The notes: a model not told the origin generated them from the sequence alone. A stretch of DNA of 64,000 bases from Hetaerina americana (GCA_022747635.1 JAKTNV010000010.1:46288027-46352026), one strand, 5' to 3'. Counted from the stretch's first letter, positions 44,271 through 55,957 are shown. Made by a program: numbers and translations.

Positions 44271-45889
44271 GCGAACGTCATTCTTTTTTCAATCCCTTTT
44301 TCCATGGACTTTTTTTTTCACTTCTGCCTTGATCAATCCTTCCGCATGTAATTTCTAAGAGAGGTATATTGGAACCGTACTTTCAACGCATTTAACAAAC
44401 CTCCCGTTCGAAAGGGTCGTCGCACTCGTTCCCCAGATTGATTAAGGTTTACAACCTATGAGGAAACACATTTTTGCAATGAATATCCCGGCGTCGGTTA
44501 CTTAACATGGTTTTAATATGCATTACTTCCCTCAAGAAGAGACTATTGGAATTTGATTTGGCCGTTGCAATGCTCTTTTTTTAGGGACAGTGGAGAATAT
44601 TTTTTTCTCCTTTCTAACTTCCTTAATAATCTGTCTTCTCATATTGATGCAAGTGACTTTACTTTTCGGGATGATGGATTAAATTTTCCCTAAGTGCTTT
44701 TATCGGTACTTACTATAGTACCATTACTTTAGGGTGTATTTTCTGTTTTTCATAAAGCTTTATCTATGGATATAAGTTTTCGTTTTCTAATGAAATTATG
44801 AAAAAAGATTTTTTTTAACTATTAAAACGAATAAACAGTGAATGTAGTTAGTTTATTGTATTTCACCGATTAAATTGCCGCAATACTTCCGCCGATTGTC
44901 TTTTGAAAAGGGCCTTATACTTGTTTCCAGGAGGATGTAATTTGTAAAATGGAAAGGACCGAGTTTTATGTTCCTAGATTATACAGTATTTTGAGATTAG
45001 TTGTCCCAAAGTTAACGTTTTTAAAATTAAATATCGTCTTAATTTATCTCCAGCGAAAAACACGCAGTGATTTGAAATTAAACGTCATATGTGCTGAAAA
45101 ATATTTTGTTTGGGCGTTTCATAAGAACGGTGAGAAATTGTGAAACACAATAAAAAAGGGAATACATTATAGAGAATGGAAGGTGTAGGTACGTAAGAAA
45201 GGAGAAATAATAAAGACAGGTTATAGTCTCGCTTCTAAAGGTACCTCTAATCCAAGGAAAAGTGAAGGCTAACCGGTCTTAAAGGTTAAATAGTTACACG
45301 ATATGGGTGGGGGTGAAAGGGAAACCGTAAGGTAACGTTTGCAAGGGAAACGGAAATTTTAACCTAAATCGGCCACCTTGCCCTTGGGAAATATCATTCA
45401 CCTTTATGATACAACTAACGTCAACATCCGAGCACAGCGGTGAGGGTGAAATGAATCCGGACTGTTAACCCACCGTAGGGGTAAATGTTGGACCACTATC
45501 AAATGTTAATGATGGTATTTAAACCCCAAAACCTTCCCGCGAGGCAGAATTTACCATTTTACGCTCTCATCTTTTGGATCAAATTCGAATAGTTGGAATT
45601 TCATAACCCGAGTGCTGCGTAAAATCCATTGGAATTTCCCGTAAATTGATATTATTGTGGTCATGTATTCCCAAATACGGTGGTGTGCTGCATGAAAACA
45701 TCGCAGAAATTAACAGTCGACGACGCGAATAACTAAAACAATACCGGATGTATGGTAGAATGTTTAATAAATGACTAACCAAACTAGGTATACCTCGTTC
45801 GGTTTGCCTTTGGTTTCTATTCTTATAATATAGCTTCGAAATAAATGAATGTTACATGATATTCTCTCAAGCCGTGAACTTTTAGAGTA
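44271..45889. other. No gene recognised
   Basis: AT-rich to about 45240, then moderate GC with poly-purine words. There are open frames below 70 codons only. Confidence 0.4.
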
Positions 45890-46660
45890 ATTGAGTTCGG
45901 CTGAGAACAAAGGAGAACCCTCGGTCTATATTTCGCCCACGTGGAGACGTTCAACTCCCCATTCATTTTCTCCTTCCACCTCTCCTACATCTGCCGCGCT
46001 CCTTGTCCCTGCGGCGCGCTCGCTGGAAGACTATAATTTCTCAAAATATACCTCCCTGTTAGCATCTTCTTGTACGTACCAGTGGAGCTACATTCCCGTT
46101 CAAGCCCGCTGCCCTCCGACTTTTCTCCCAGCCTCCCGCCACCCTCACCCACAACACCACCCCCCCCTCCCCTGATCCTCCAGACAGACACTCCGGCTAT
46201 GCAAACGCGCGGGGTTTTGTTGATTTATTCCTCAATTTGGCTCACTCGACAATCTGTTTTCTTTTTGCATTAGGCGAGGCTGATAATGCTACGCCCGAGA
46301 TTAAAAGCATATCGCCTCACCCTCACCGCCGCCGTCCCCTTCCCACTGCTTCACCCCCGTGAAAACATGGGAGTTCCTGTTTACTCAAACACGGAAGCAG
46401 TACCCTGGAGGACAACTCCGAATGTCGCAATCTCCAATAAAACTTTCCTGATTCTTCATTTCCCCTTTCCCATTTTCTTTCTAACCACCCTCTACCCCCC
46501 ACCCCCTTTGGTGTACCTTGAACCCCGGCGGTGGGTATGTGGAGATATAAGCTGGTTAGCCCCGCTTTCCGGAACAAGGGCTCTTTTTCCACAATTCGCA
46601 TTGTCATTTTCTCACGCCCTACGTACGCAGGCACACCCGCGCACACCTATCCCGCAATTT
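45890..46660. other. C/T-rich GC island
   Basis: Pyrimidine-dominated with CpG dinucleotides and C-runs (46150-46175, 46493-46505). Long overlapping open frames on both strands (up to 126 codons) are composition-driven. Confidence 0.35.
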
Positions 46661-47039
46661 TTGTAGGATTCCTAAAAAACCAAAAAGAACACGCAAGTTT
46701 CCTTCTGATTAAATTTGAAGGTAATGGGGTTCTACTGCATTATGTTTTAAATTATCTGTACTGTATGATCCTGCTTTGGTTTTACGACCCATCAAGTTAT
46801 AGATTGCTTAAATGTCTGCATTTGAAACACAAACAATTAAATGACTGTATCATAGTGATCGCATGTTTTTTATATAATTTTGAATTACCATTCAACTTTT
46901 TGCGTTAAAAAAGCGTTAAGTTTCACAATTTGTATTTTCATGACCGATGTAAGTTATGTTCCCCTAATGTTAAAACGTTTATCAGCAGATGAAATATTAA
47001 TGTTTTGAGTAATAATTTTTCTTTATTATTTATCGGACG
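46661..47039. other. AT-rich DNA, no gene recognised
   Basis: Nothing recognised apart from the tail of a 125-codon frame (46531-46908) that shows no motif. Confidence 0.4.
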
Positions 47040-47108
47040 AGGTGGCGGAGGTTTGCATCATCATCTGACAACACAGAAATCGTGGGTTCGATTCTTACCC
47101 AAGACTTA
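47040..47108 (+). repeat. tRNA-related fragment with a B-box
   Basis: GAGGTGGCGGAGGTTTGCAT resembles an A-box region, and GTGGGTTCGATTCTTACCC forms a T arm with a standard B-box. The acceptor strands do not pair, so this is a decayed tRNA or the head of a SINE different from the 41.9-kb family. Confidence 0.35.
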
Positions 47109-47659
47109 GTTGTTTCTTATATTTTTTCAGGCTATAATTCGTTTAAGAATTCGATTCAAGATCAAAAATGTACGCCGTTTTCGGTTCTATACAAGCAATC
47201 AAATAAAATTACCGACTAATTAAGTGAGATCAACAAAAAAAATACCTGCACAATTATTTTTGCAGCAATGGTAGTAGAAATTTTTATAATCGTGAAAGAT
47301 GTCATGTTAATTTATTTTTACAGATTCATCTCGTTTTACATTGATTTTATTTTCGTTTGCCGTAATATGCTAACGTTCTACAAGACCTTTTTAGCTGTGC
47401 TACATAAATTTCTATTGCTTTTTGTCCAGAGCTAGAACGGTAATAATGTTAGGTTTGCTATTGCGTAATTGCCTCTTAGAATACGTATATGTCCAAGGCC
47501 AAATAATTATATGCCCATAAATGCATGTCTTATCCAAGAAACATTTTTTTTCCTTCCGAATCCTCCCTTCTTGTACTCCAACCCAATCTAACCACGTCCT
47601 ACAAACCTTCTCGTTCCCCTCTTTTGGACATAATCGTTCCCTATGTTCCAACATTCTCT
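47109..47659. other. No gene recognised
   Basis: AT-rich DNA with short frames only. Confidence 0.4.
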
Positions 47660-48860
47660 CCATTTTCGGGGAAAAACCACTCTTTATACGGTGAGAGAGA
47701 GAGAGAGATCTGCGCTTCTCTTATCTCCTACGTAGAAAGGGAATCACTCTTCCACCTCTTACCGCAATGCCCGCCCTTCTCCATTCTTTAAACCCCGGCT
47801 ACTCTCCCTTCTATCACCCTCACCCCCTCGCTGCACCCCATCTCAATATCGTCCCCCTCTACCTATGTCTTCCTCTGACCCATCATAATAAAGGTTAAAT
47901 CTCCCACCTCTCGTCCCCACTGATTCCTCTCACTCCGCCGCCACCCCCGCATCTCCTGGATGCATCAGAAGCGCACCTCATTCCCCCACCCCACGAAACC
48001 GAATCCCTAAGCGTGCCCATCGAATCCACTTCCCTCATTCCCCTCAAAACCTCCGCACCCCTCCTTTCGCCTCGAGGCGGTCCCTCAAAGCTGCCACGCA
48101 AAGTTTGAGAATGTCGCCTTCACCCCCATCTGCAGGCGCTGGAAAAGTTGTCGAAACTCCAGAGAATGGAGGAGGTATGGGGGAATAGCTTGGGGAGAAG
48201 TAATCGTCACTTCCGGCGGATGAGAGAGGTACGGTGTTTTGAGAGAGGGAGGGGAGGGTGAGAGAGAGAGAGAGAGAGAGAGAGGAGGGTAAACGCTAAT
48301 TTACCCGAAATGGCTTTTCCTAAATAAACAGGGATTGATTAACGTCAACGCAGCATATATGCACGTGCGTAAATAGTTATGGCATTTAATGCGCACATAA
48401 TTCTTCCGCTCTCTCTTTCTCTATCTCTTTCATTTTCTCTGGTTAACCCACCGGGTGCCGGTGAAAATCCCTTGCGCACGAAAGCGTACGAGATGTGGAT
48501 AGTCGAGTAGCAGTTGGGGGTTATTTTATTCTCTTTATCGTTAGGGTGAGAGGCACGCTTTCTCGCTTTGGTCACCTCCGGAATTGAAAAATTCACGAGG
48601 AGGAAGTCGCAAGGCAGCCGTTTTGAACTCCATCGAACGTTTAGGAGGACCCTCTAAAGACTCCCCTAAATCGGTGACCTTTTGGGGAGGGGGGAGTTAT
48701 CCCGGCGACGTCTGACGTGCTAACCCGCCGGAATCACGCTGTGGAACTCGTGACGATAGAGCAGTGTTACTTCTAGTCCAAGGGGGTCTCGAGCCTCAGT
48801 ATTCCTGGAATTGGACGTGTTGAGCGCGGAAAATCCTCAAAACGGAGCAAAACTTTGTTA
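47660..48860. other. GC-rich island with C-rich to G-rich switch and (GA)n
   Basis: C/T-rich to about 48110, then purine-rich with (GA)n at 48260-48284, then CpG-containing DNA to about 48860. No coding domain is seen in any frame. Confidence 0.4.
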
Positions 48861-50329
48861 GGTCAAGTTCCCATTGAGGTGTAGGGAGTATCTTATGGAA
48901 TCTGGTCGTTTATGGGAAGATACTCGTATCTGCTCAATATATGACAGAATATTTCTTTAGTGAACTCTGTTGTTTTATCCATGTATCAAAACTAATTTCA
49001 TATCTCAAGCCGCTTTTGTTTCCGCAACCAAAGTAACAAGGCTATTAAATTTTGTAACCGTTTTTTATATTGTAGACATTTTGCAGATATTTTTAATTAA
49101 ATAGCACGCATAAGCTATATTTATTAAACATGAGATAACTTGAGGCTTAAAATTAATTCACTGAAACGAAGGAGATGACAGTAAGTCATTTTGAATTGGA
49201 AAAGGAAAATTAATTCTAAGGTTAATGTTCTAAGTGGTAATGGTTTGAGGGTTAGCTACGAAAAATTTTCCTTCAGGCAATTAGGCAAATATTACCACCA
49301 AATTTTATATTTTTTGTAGCATTAGTTTCAACGCATAGGCGTAAAAATATAGCCACCGCTAATGCTTGATTTCATGATGCATAGGGCAACGTTTCAAGCC
49401 AGAAACTGCAGCTTGAACCTTCATGGTAGTCATGTTTTAAGTTTCTCACTTTTCTTTACTTGTCAGTCAAAGTATCCGTTTTCGATATAAGGAAGACAGT
49501 AAGCTTTTGTTGTTATGTCATATACCTTTTCTTAAAATCTTAAAACTTAGGTTATGAGGAGTCACCTCTACAAACATGGCAAGGGAGATTTAAAAATCTG
49601 AAATCGTAATATCACCTTTGCAAAAAAAAAATTATCACCATAGCCTTTAATGCATGGACGTCAATTATTCCAACCGCAAATTTGTTTTAATAGCGCAAAC
49701 ATGTCAAAATTGGGAGCAAGCCCGGTAAACTGTTCTAGTGTATGGCTTGAGCACACATAATTCACAATAACATTCGCATTCGTATGAATAAAAATTTTTG
49801 TAATTAATGGCATTAAACATAATTTCACATCCTATGCATACTTCAAACAGCAGTCTATATTTAGCCGGACTTCTAAAAAAACTCTATCAAGGCTTATATT
49901 TTTAACGCCTATTTTAAAACTGGTTCTTTTAATAAATTGTTATTTAGTTATTACCACGTGTATACTGTCACTTACAGTACCCGTTTCATCTATTACACTA
50001 AACTTCATCCCGGTTTTCATCAGATAGCTTCCATTACTCGTAACATTATAGCGGTTCTAGGATATTTCCTCCGCATTATTTACGGCTCACCAGAGTGGTA
50101 ACAAAGTGCTGGATGGAACAGTGGCTGAATTTTTTCGTCAAATATTAATTCATTTATCCATACACTACATACACACATGAATTTATATTTTAACATATCT
50201 TTTCATTCTATACCACGTAGTATTTATGCGGCGTGTAATGAGAAAGAGCGGTGGATGATGCGCCGGGAAAATAGCATTCCTCGCAAAAAGTCTCATGGTT
50301 CCATTCCGGAGGTTTAATTGCCCAACCGC
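48861..50329. other. AT-rich DNA, no gene recognised
   Basis: No ORF above 60 codons and no repeat or RNA gene recognised. Confidence 0.45.
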
Positions 50330-51050
50330 GTACCGCAGTGATTAATGGCATCGCACGCATCCTCCCTTCCTCTCTCCCTTTTACTCAAATCCCCTTCGAC
50401 CCCCCCCCCCAACCTCACTCTCCTGGTCCCTACTTCTCCAACCCTCTCCACACACCCGTCTGCGTCACCCCTCGAAACACCCCCTGCCCACCACGTTACG
50501 CCCCCCCTTCCCTTCTTTTATCCCCCCACCGGCAATTCATTCAATCCCGAGAGCAAACCGCATCGCACCATTGATGTTCCATTTTGCTTGGTAAACGGTG
50601 CGTTATCGTGCGCGAACTTTCTTCCATTTTTTTCGTTAACGGTTCCTGAAAAGGATTTTATGTAATTCAAATTTTACGTTTATGAATATGAATCCGTCGG
50701 TGGGGTGGAAAATTCGGGTTCCCTTTTTCCTCAAAACCTAACCTCCCCTCCCCGCCCCATCCCCACCCTCCCACTGGAGGACTCCTTTCCCCCTTCCGCG
50801 CAAACACCACCACTCCCTCACCCCAACGAAACAAATGCCGGTCCGGTTGTCGGATGAAATAGGAGGGAAAAGAAAATCTGCAACAATGAATCCGGCGAAT
50901 TTTCGGGACGTGGCAAACAGCGCGAGGAGGTCACGCCCTTTAAACTCCGCGGCGACTCGTCGAGAATGACAATGAGAGCGGTTCAAGCGACAACGTTGGG
51001 ACTCAATGGCACGCTTAGTTTTTGAAAGTGTCAAGTATTTTTCCATCGGA
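50330..51050. other. C-rich island
   Basis: C-runs near 50401-50410 and pyrimidine-rich DNA to about 50560, repeated at about 50740-50830, with some CpG. The overlapping Pro-rich frames are artefacts of composition. Confidence 0.35.
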
Positions 51051-51655
51051 TTATCTGCTAACCTGCATTATTATTTTCAATAAGGACGTGAATGTAAAAA
51101 TCATCACATCACACTTTTCTTTTGGGGTGAAAATTGAATTGCCTAAGTCTGCAGATGTTCCGAACCGATGGGACGATGCAAAATAAGGCAAAATGCGGAT
51201 CAGAACAAAATGATGATGGAAAATTTGTGCATTCCGGTCGGTTGGGGAATTATTTAATAACTGCTTCGCATTTAGCCATAATCCTGAGTTTTAAGCACAG
51301 CAAATTTCCAGTTTAATGCTCATGAAAACAGAATCTACCCTTTTTGACATTCATTCAGACTATCTTCCTATTCTAATATATTGGTAATTCTTTTGGTTGA
51401 TGGAAATCAATGGTTACATTAAAGTAAACTTAAATTCACGAAAAAACTCTGGAATCAATGTGATTGCATGAAAATCCATAAACTTCACTTAGTAAATATG
51501 AAAACGATTTGAAAAATGGTAACTCTGCTCCTGATGTTCTCAATTTCTTTCCTAAAAAATGCTTTAAACATCTATATAAAACAGTAGTTTAAAAAAAAGT
51601 ATAATTCAAATGATGAGACCTATTTTCCAATTCTCTGTAAATGGTCACTGCCTCG
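51051..51655. other. AT-rich DNA, no gene recognised
   Basis: Short frames only. The SINE-like fragment follows. Confidence 0.4.
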
Positions 51656-51765
51656 ATACAAATTCCCAGAAACAGCAGGATATGCCGCAACAGTATCTTT
51701 TTTACGGAGTCATCCCGGTCGAGGTGAATGATTTTACACTCTAAAATTTATGCATTAAACTGCCT
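51656..51765. repeat. SINE-like repeat, copy 3, rearranged
   Basis: 51660-51715 matches the repeat body in inverse orientation (GCCGCAACAGTATC, ACGGAGTCAT). The adjoining 51716-51761 matches the tRNA-head 3' part and linker in direct orientation (GTCGAGGTGAATGATTTTAC and on to TGCATTAAAC). Head and body thus face opposite ways, a second inverted arrangement of this family. Confidence 0.65.
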
Positions 51766-52899
51766 CGAGGTCATCGTCGCGTAAGTTTCCTTTTGGATCA
51801 TTTTATTCGTAAATATTTATTATTAATTTATTATTTTAGAATTACGTTGCAATTAGGTGATTTTCCTGGTGGCAACGGTCAAGTTTGGTCAAAGATAACT
51901 CTTACAACGAAAATTACATACATACACGCACTAGAAAAACAGATAAGAGATACTTACAGACAAGAGAAAGACGAGATGAGATTCATTCGGGGAGGAAAAT
52001 TATTCAACGGGAAAAAGGTTTTGAGTGTAGAATAAATGGTTGTTAATATAGGACCTTCGGTGGTTGATGCAGTCACATCGACGCTTTGTAACGAAAATAA
52101 AAATTGCATCGGTAAGCTAAAGTGTCTTTCTTTAGCAAAACTCACTTTTTACATGGGCTATATCTTTCATAATCCATTAGCAATCCCAAAATAAAATATC
52201 ATGGCGATTAAAATACTTCTCCGTAGTCTATTTATGCTGATTTTCCTAGCATCTTATAAAACCCACAATTTAAATATATTATATATAAAAATCTTCAAGC
52301 TACCCGGCAAAATAGGAGGTGCCCCTCACACGAAAACCGCCAACATCTCAAATCTGACCATGGGACCGTGATAAGCACCCAATAGCCAGCTAGGATATTG
52401 CAGAAGCCCTACTAGCGAAGGAAAGGCCAAAGCTGCTCGGAGCTGGAAGAAATTAGATCGTCTTGACTATGCAGGAGAACTCTCCCTACTTGAATAGCCT
52501 TGGTGACACGAAAGGAGAATGATCGCGGCCACGCAATGGACCAAGGTGCAACATTACAAGTTCAACACATTCAAATGACAAATAAAGCAGAGGTGGGGTA
52601 GATGCCATCGAGCAGATTACAAGCGCATAAATATGTCCTGGACTGGAGCCAAAACTACGGATCTTTTGACTAACCGGGAATGAGGACACTTGGATGCATA
52701 AATATTCGGTAGGTTTTAGCGTTACTTACATTCCAAGGGGTAAAGGAAATATTTTTGCGCTTGTGATCTGTTCAATTCCGCCCCCTTCATCTCTTCTGTT
52801 TTTGTCTTTTAAATATATTCCTATCCCTTTTCCTTATATTCATATCTAAGTGAATGAAATTTGCTCGCCTATTGGTGGGTTTTCGTGTTTGAATGTCTG

Positions 52900-52902
<3 letters not shown>
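51766..52902. other. No gene recognised
   Basis: AT-rich, with moderate GC at about 52290-52690. Frames of 80 (51793-52035) and 67 codons (52486-52689, minus) match nothing known. Confidence 0.4.

Positions 52903-52984
<82 letters not shown>
52903..52984. repeat. (TA)n(CA)n compound microsatellite
   Basis: A TA run of about 63 bp passes directly into about ten CA units. Confidence 0.95.
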
Positions 52985-53149
52985 GAACGAGCCTGACTCG
53001 TCAAATGTTTGGGCAAGAAAGATAGAAATCCACACGAGTATGAAAATTTTGCCCATGCAGCGAAAAGTAGGAGAGACCTAAGGCGGGAGACTTAGATGAG
53101 TGGGTTGGAAGAGTGAGTTTTTTAGATGGCCGCAAGAGAACAAAAAATA

Positions 53150-53381
53150 AAATAGATAACACGTAAAAGGAAATTTTGGAACGAAAATGCGTTTGTTTTT
53201 ATGACGAAAGTGGCTAGATTGAGGAGAAATTCGGTCGAAGGATGCTGGGTAAGGGGGTGTAGAGAAAGGTAATGTCGGAGAGATGATAAGCTTGGGGTAT
53301 AGAGGTATGAAGGGAAGTAACGTCGATGGTGACCATAAGTAGGTTGGAGGTGAAGGGAATAGAGACAGAACTTTTATCATT
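53150..53381 (-). pseudogene. Penelope-like RT fragment (copy D)
   Basis: About 220 bp similar to 3052-3270 of PLE copy A, including AAGTAACGTCGATGGT and GACCATAAGTAGGTTGG, i.e. the RT motif A region read on the minus strand. Substitutions and small indels break the frame. It is closer to the 1.7-6.3 kb family than to the neighbouring 53.7-kb copy. It ends at an A-run leading into (TA)n, next to the second PLE composite. Confidence 0.8.
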
Positions 53382-53384
53382 AAA

Positions 53385-53452
<68 letters not shown>
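53382..53452. repeat. A-run plus (TA)n bordering PLE copy C
   Basis: An A11 run followed by about 60 bp of TA separates PLE fragment D from the terminus of copy C. Confidence 0.95.
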
Positions 53453-53454
<2 letters not shown>

Positions 53455-53482
53455 TTTCATAGACGTAACACGGAAGTGCCGA

Positions 53483-53713
53483 ATAGTACAATACACAGTA
53501 ACACATAATATAGAAACACAAAAAAAGAGAACACTCACACGTATTTTCTTGATATTTCGACGGAAACAATCCGTCTTCCTCTGAAGATATAGAAGTAATG
53601 ACTGCTGGAATTGTTGAGGTGAGGGGTGCGAGAGAAAGGGAAGGGGGCCAGGGGAAGGGGAGAACGGGAGGCGAAGGAGGGGTGAAAGGAATGGTTGGGG
53701 AGAGGAAAGGGAG
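53483..53713 (-). repeat. PLE copy C terminal repeat, left arm of a 231-bp inverted repeat
   Basis: Exact or near-exact reverse complement of 55650-55880 (paired positions sum to 109363). It contains the pyrimidine-rich UTR (purines on the plus strand), the hammerhead-like core and the T-rich terminus. These are inverted terminal repeats of the kind known for PLEs. Confidence 0.92.
53555..53583 (-). ncRNA. Hammerhead-like core, copy C 3' terminus
   Basis: Minus strand: CAGAGGA (consensus CTGANGA with T4 changed to A), A, 6-bp stem GACGGA/TCCGTC with a TTGTT loop, GAAA. GTGAGT follows 17 bases later (53533-53538). The layout is the same as in copies A and B but with a different stem. Outer helices are unresolved. 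Confidence 0.4.
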
Positions 53714-53751
53714 AGGGAAGGGGTGGAAGTAACAATTTTAGGCCACTCCCA

Positions 53752-55668
53752 TCAGTGAACGACATTGAGGCCCGGATGCTGATAGGCCATACAGATGTAA
53801 ATGAATGCCAATTCAAGGGTTTTTAATTCCATAGGGTTATCGGATGTGGGAAGGGACGCTAGGACGGAAACATTGTAACACTTGTTGAAGGGGGTAATAT
53901 GATGGGAAGCATGTTTGGGGATGGGGAGACCCGCGGACGGGGAGGAGGGATTGCACGAGGCGCGGTGGTTATTAATCCTAATGTTAAGTGGTGTGGAACA
54001 TTGGCCTATGTAAAAGGACGGGCAGAGTTTACAGGTAAGAAGATAAACAACATTCTTGGAAGTGCAAGAGGAATAGGGGAAGGGTGGGAGAGAGTTGAAT
54101 GGTGGGATGGAGTGGGGTGGAGTGGTGAAAATAGGGCAGGTTTTGCATCTTGCTCGATGACATGGAGTGGGTATGGCTCTGGGGGTGTTAGGGGATTTTG
54201 AGAGTGGCCTGGTGGATTTGAGGATATCTGCTAGGTTGGCGGGACGTTTGAAGGTGACAGAGGGGCAATTGGGGAGAAGGTTGGAGGAAGTGTTGTGATT
54301 TTTGAGGATGGGGAATAGGTCTTTGAGGATGGATTTGAGAGACTGAATGCCTGGGAAGTAGGTAGTACAGATTGAGAGAGGCTGGGAGTCTGTGGTTGAC
54401 GCAGGCTTGGGGGTGTAGGAATGTTTAAGTATTTTTTTATGGAGGAGAGAATCAGGGTATCCACGTTGGAGGAGGGAGTGGTGAAGGTTGTTAAGGTATT
54501 TGTTAAGGGATTCGGGATGGTTGCAAATGCGGTGACCGCGGATAGAAAGAGAGTAAGGGAGGGAGCGCTTGGTATGGGAGGGATGACAACTGCTGTAATG
54601 AAGGTATTGCTGCTTATTAGTAGGTTTGGTGTGAACAGAGGTAAGGAATTTGTTGTTGCTGAGGGAAATATTAACATCGAGGAAGGTAATCTGAGAGGAT
54701 GAAATGGCCGAGGTGAAAGACAAAGATGAGGAATCATTGAGTTTGGAGATGAAGGAATTGAGGGAATCTATGCTGTGTGGCCATAGTAGAAAGATGTCGT
54801 CAATGTATCGGAGCCACAGGAGAGGTTGCAGAGGATAGTTGGAAAGGAAATTCTCTTCCAGGACACCGAGGTGGAGGTTTGCATATGAAGGGCTGAATCT
54901 GCTACCCATGGCGCAGCCCTTTATTTGGAGGTAATGGTTATTATTGAAAGAAAAGGAGTTGCGGGTGAGAATGAAATTGGAAAGATCAATGAGAAAATCG
55001 GTACTGGGGATTTGAGGGGTAGGGCGTTTGGAGAGGAAGTAACGTAGGGAAGAAAGGCCTTCTTGGTGAGGAATGGATGTGTATAAGGAGGTGACATCGA
55101 TTGTAGCCATAGTAATTTGGGTGTCCGGAGGGAGTGAAGTTGAATGGAGCAATCTGAGGAAGTGGTAGGTATCTTTGATAAAGGAGGGTAGGGAGTGAAC
55201 TAAAGGTTGGAGATAGTGGTCCACGAAGGCGGAAATTCTTTCGGTCGGAGAGCTACGCGAGGAGACTATAGGGCGGCCTGGGTTGTTGGGTTTGTGGATC
55301 TTAGGAAGGATGTAGAAGTGAGGGGTGTGAGGTTGGGAAGGGGAAAGGAGGGAGATGTCCCTGGGGGAAAGATTCTCCTTAGGGCCATTGTCTCGGAGGA
55401 AAGCGATTATTTCTTTTTGGAATGCGGGGTTAGGGTCAGCAGGAATATGTTGATAGGAGGAAGTGTCGGAGAGTAATCTGTTGCATTCTTGAAGGTAGTC
55501 TGTAGTGTTTAGGATTACAACTGTCGAACCCTTGTCGGCAGAAGTGATGACTAGGTTGGGGTTGCGTGTGAGTTTTTTTAACTCAGCTAATTCGGCCGGG
55601 GAAAGATTAGTTTTCGGGTTTAGAGATTTAAGGAAAGAAGGACTAGATGCTCCCTTTCCTCTCCCCAA
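53752..55668 (-). CDS. Penelope-like reverse transcriptase / GIY-YIG endonuclease (copy C, 638 codons)
   Basis: The open frame starts at a TTG in the junction sequence; the first residues before about KSLNPK come from the inverted 3' end and the junction, so the natural N-terminus is lost and no good start exists. Motifs in order: SADKGSTVVIL, ILPKIHKP, GRPIVSS, motif A IDVTSLYTSIPHQEGLSS, motif B GCAMGSRFSPSYANL, catalytic YIDD in RYIDDIFLLW, FLDVNIS, the Cys cluster CHRARCKTCP, then GIY-YIG residues VVYLLTC, FYIGQC, NIRINNHRASC and a late Glu in TLELAFIY. No internal stop is seen. It resembles copies A/B along its whole length, with clear divergence, especially in the connector and C-terminus. 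A catalytically complete C-terminal two-thirds appears intact; expression is doubtful without a 5' end. Confidence 0.93.
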   Translation of the reverse strand: MGRGKGASSPSFLKSLNPKTNLSPAELAELKKLTRNPNLVITSADKGSTVVILNTTDYLQECNRLLSDTSSYQHIPADPNPAFQKEIIAFLRDNGPKENLSPRDISLLSPSQPHTPHFYILPKIHKPNNPGRPIVSSRSSPTERISAFVDHYLQPLVHSLPSFIKDTYHFLRLLHSTSLPPDTQITMATIDVTSLYTSIPHQEGLSSLRYFLSKRPTPQIPSTDFLIDLSNFILTRNSFSFNNNHYLQIKGCAMGSRFSPSYANLHLGVLEENFLSNYPLQPLLWLRYIDDIFLLWPHSIDSLNSFISKLNDSSSLSFTSAISSSQITFLDVNISLSNNKFLTSVHTKPTNKQQYLHYSSCHPSHTKRSLPYSLSIRGHRICNHPESLNKYLNNLHHSLLQRGYPDSLLHKKILKHSYTPKPASTTDSQPLSICTTYFPGIQSLKSILKDLFPILKNHNTSSNLLPNCPSVTFKRPANLADILKSTRPLSKSPNTPRAIPTPCHRARCKTCPIFTTPPHSIPPFNSLPPFPYSSCTSKNVVYLLTCKLCPSFYIGQCSTPLNIRINNHRASCNPSSPSAGLPIPKHASHHITPFNKCYNVSVLASLPTSDNPMELKTLELAFIYICMAYQHPGLNVVH

Positions 55669-55873
55669 CCATTCCTTTCACCCCTCCTTCGCCTCCCGTT
55701 CTCCCCTTCCCCTGGCCCCCTTCCCTTTCTCTCGCACCCCTCACCTCAACAATTCCAGCAGTCATTACTTCTATATCTTCAGAGGAAGACGGATTGTTTC
55801 CGTCGAAATATCAAGAAAATACGTGTGAGTGTTCTCTTTTTTTGTGTTTCTATATTATGTGTTACTGTGTATT

Positions 55874-55880
<7 letters not shown>
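55650..55880 (+). repeat. Inverted 231-bp 3'-end copy joined to the 5' side of PLE copy C
   Basis: Reverse complement of 53483-53713. It includes the pyrimidine-rich UTR and hammerhead-like motif and passes straight into (TA)n at about 55878 without the 30-base tail found on the other side. It is the shortest possible version of the head-to-head partner seen at 1661-3914. Confidence 0.92.
55780..55808 (+). ncRNA. Hammerhead-like core, inverted end of copy C
   Basis: CAGAGGA (55780-55786), A, stem GACGGA (55788-55793) and TCCGTC (55799-55804), GAAA (55805-55808); GTGAGT at 55825-55830. It lies in the inverted end, so in a read-through transcript it would sit at the 3' end of an antisense strand or the 5' side of the dimer. 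Confidence 0.4.
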
Positions 55881-55931
<51 letters not shown>

Positions 55932-55957
55932 CATACACACACACACACATGCACACA
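55878..55957. repeat. (TA)n(CA)n microsatellite bordering the PLE C composite
   Basis: About 55 bp of TA units with two CA interruptions, followed by CA units. It forms the right border of the second PLE composite. Confidence 0.93.

Larger units (their letters stand above)
53453..55649 (-). mobile_element. Penelope-like element, copy C (second family, main copy)
   Basis: Minus-strand element with a truncated ORF, a pyrimidine-rich 3' UTR, a hammerhead-like motif, a splice-donor-like GTGAGT and a T-rich terminus. Next comes a 30-base tail (53453-53482) before (TA)n. Its 5' side ends at 55649/55650, where an inverted copy of its own 3' end begins. The element is the same type as A/B but clearly diverged in protein, so it is a separate family. 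Confidence 0.93.

Noticed and set aside
53078..53569. 163-codon frame across (TA)n near PLE copy C
   Set aside because: Its centre is a run of Ile-Tyr repeats from the microsatellite and its ends are antisense or UTR of PLE sequence.
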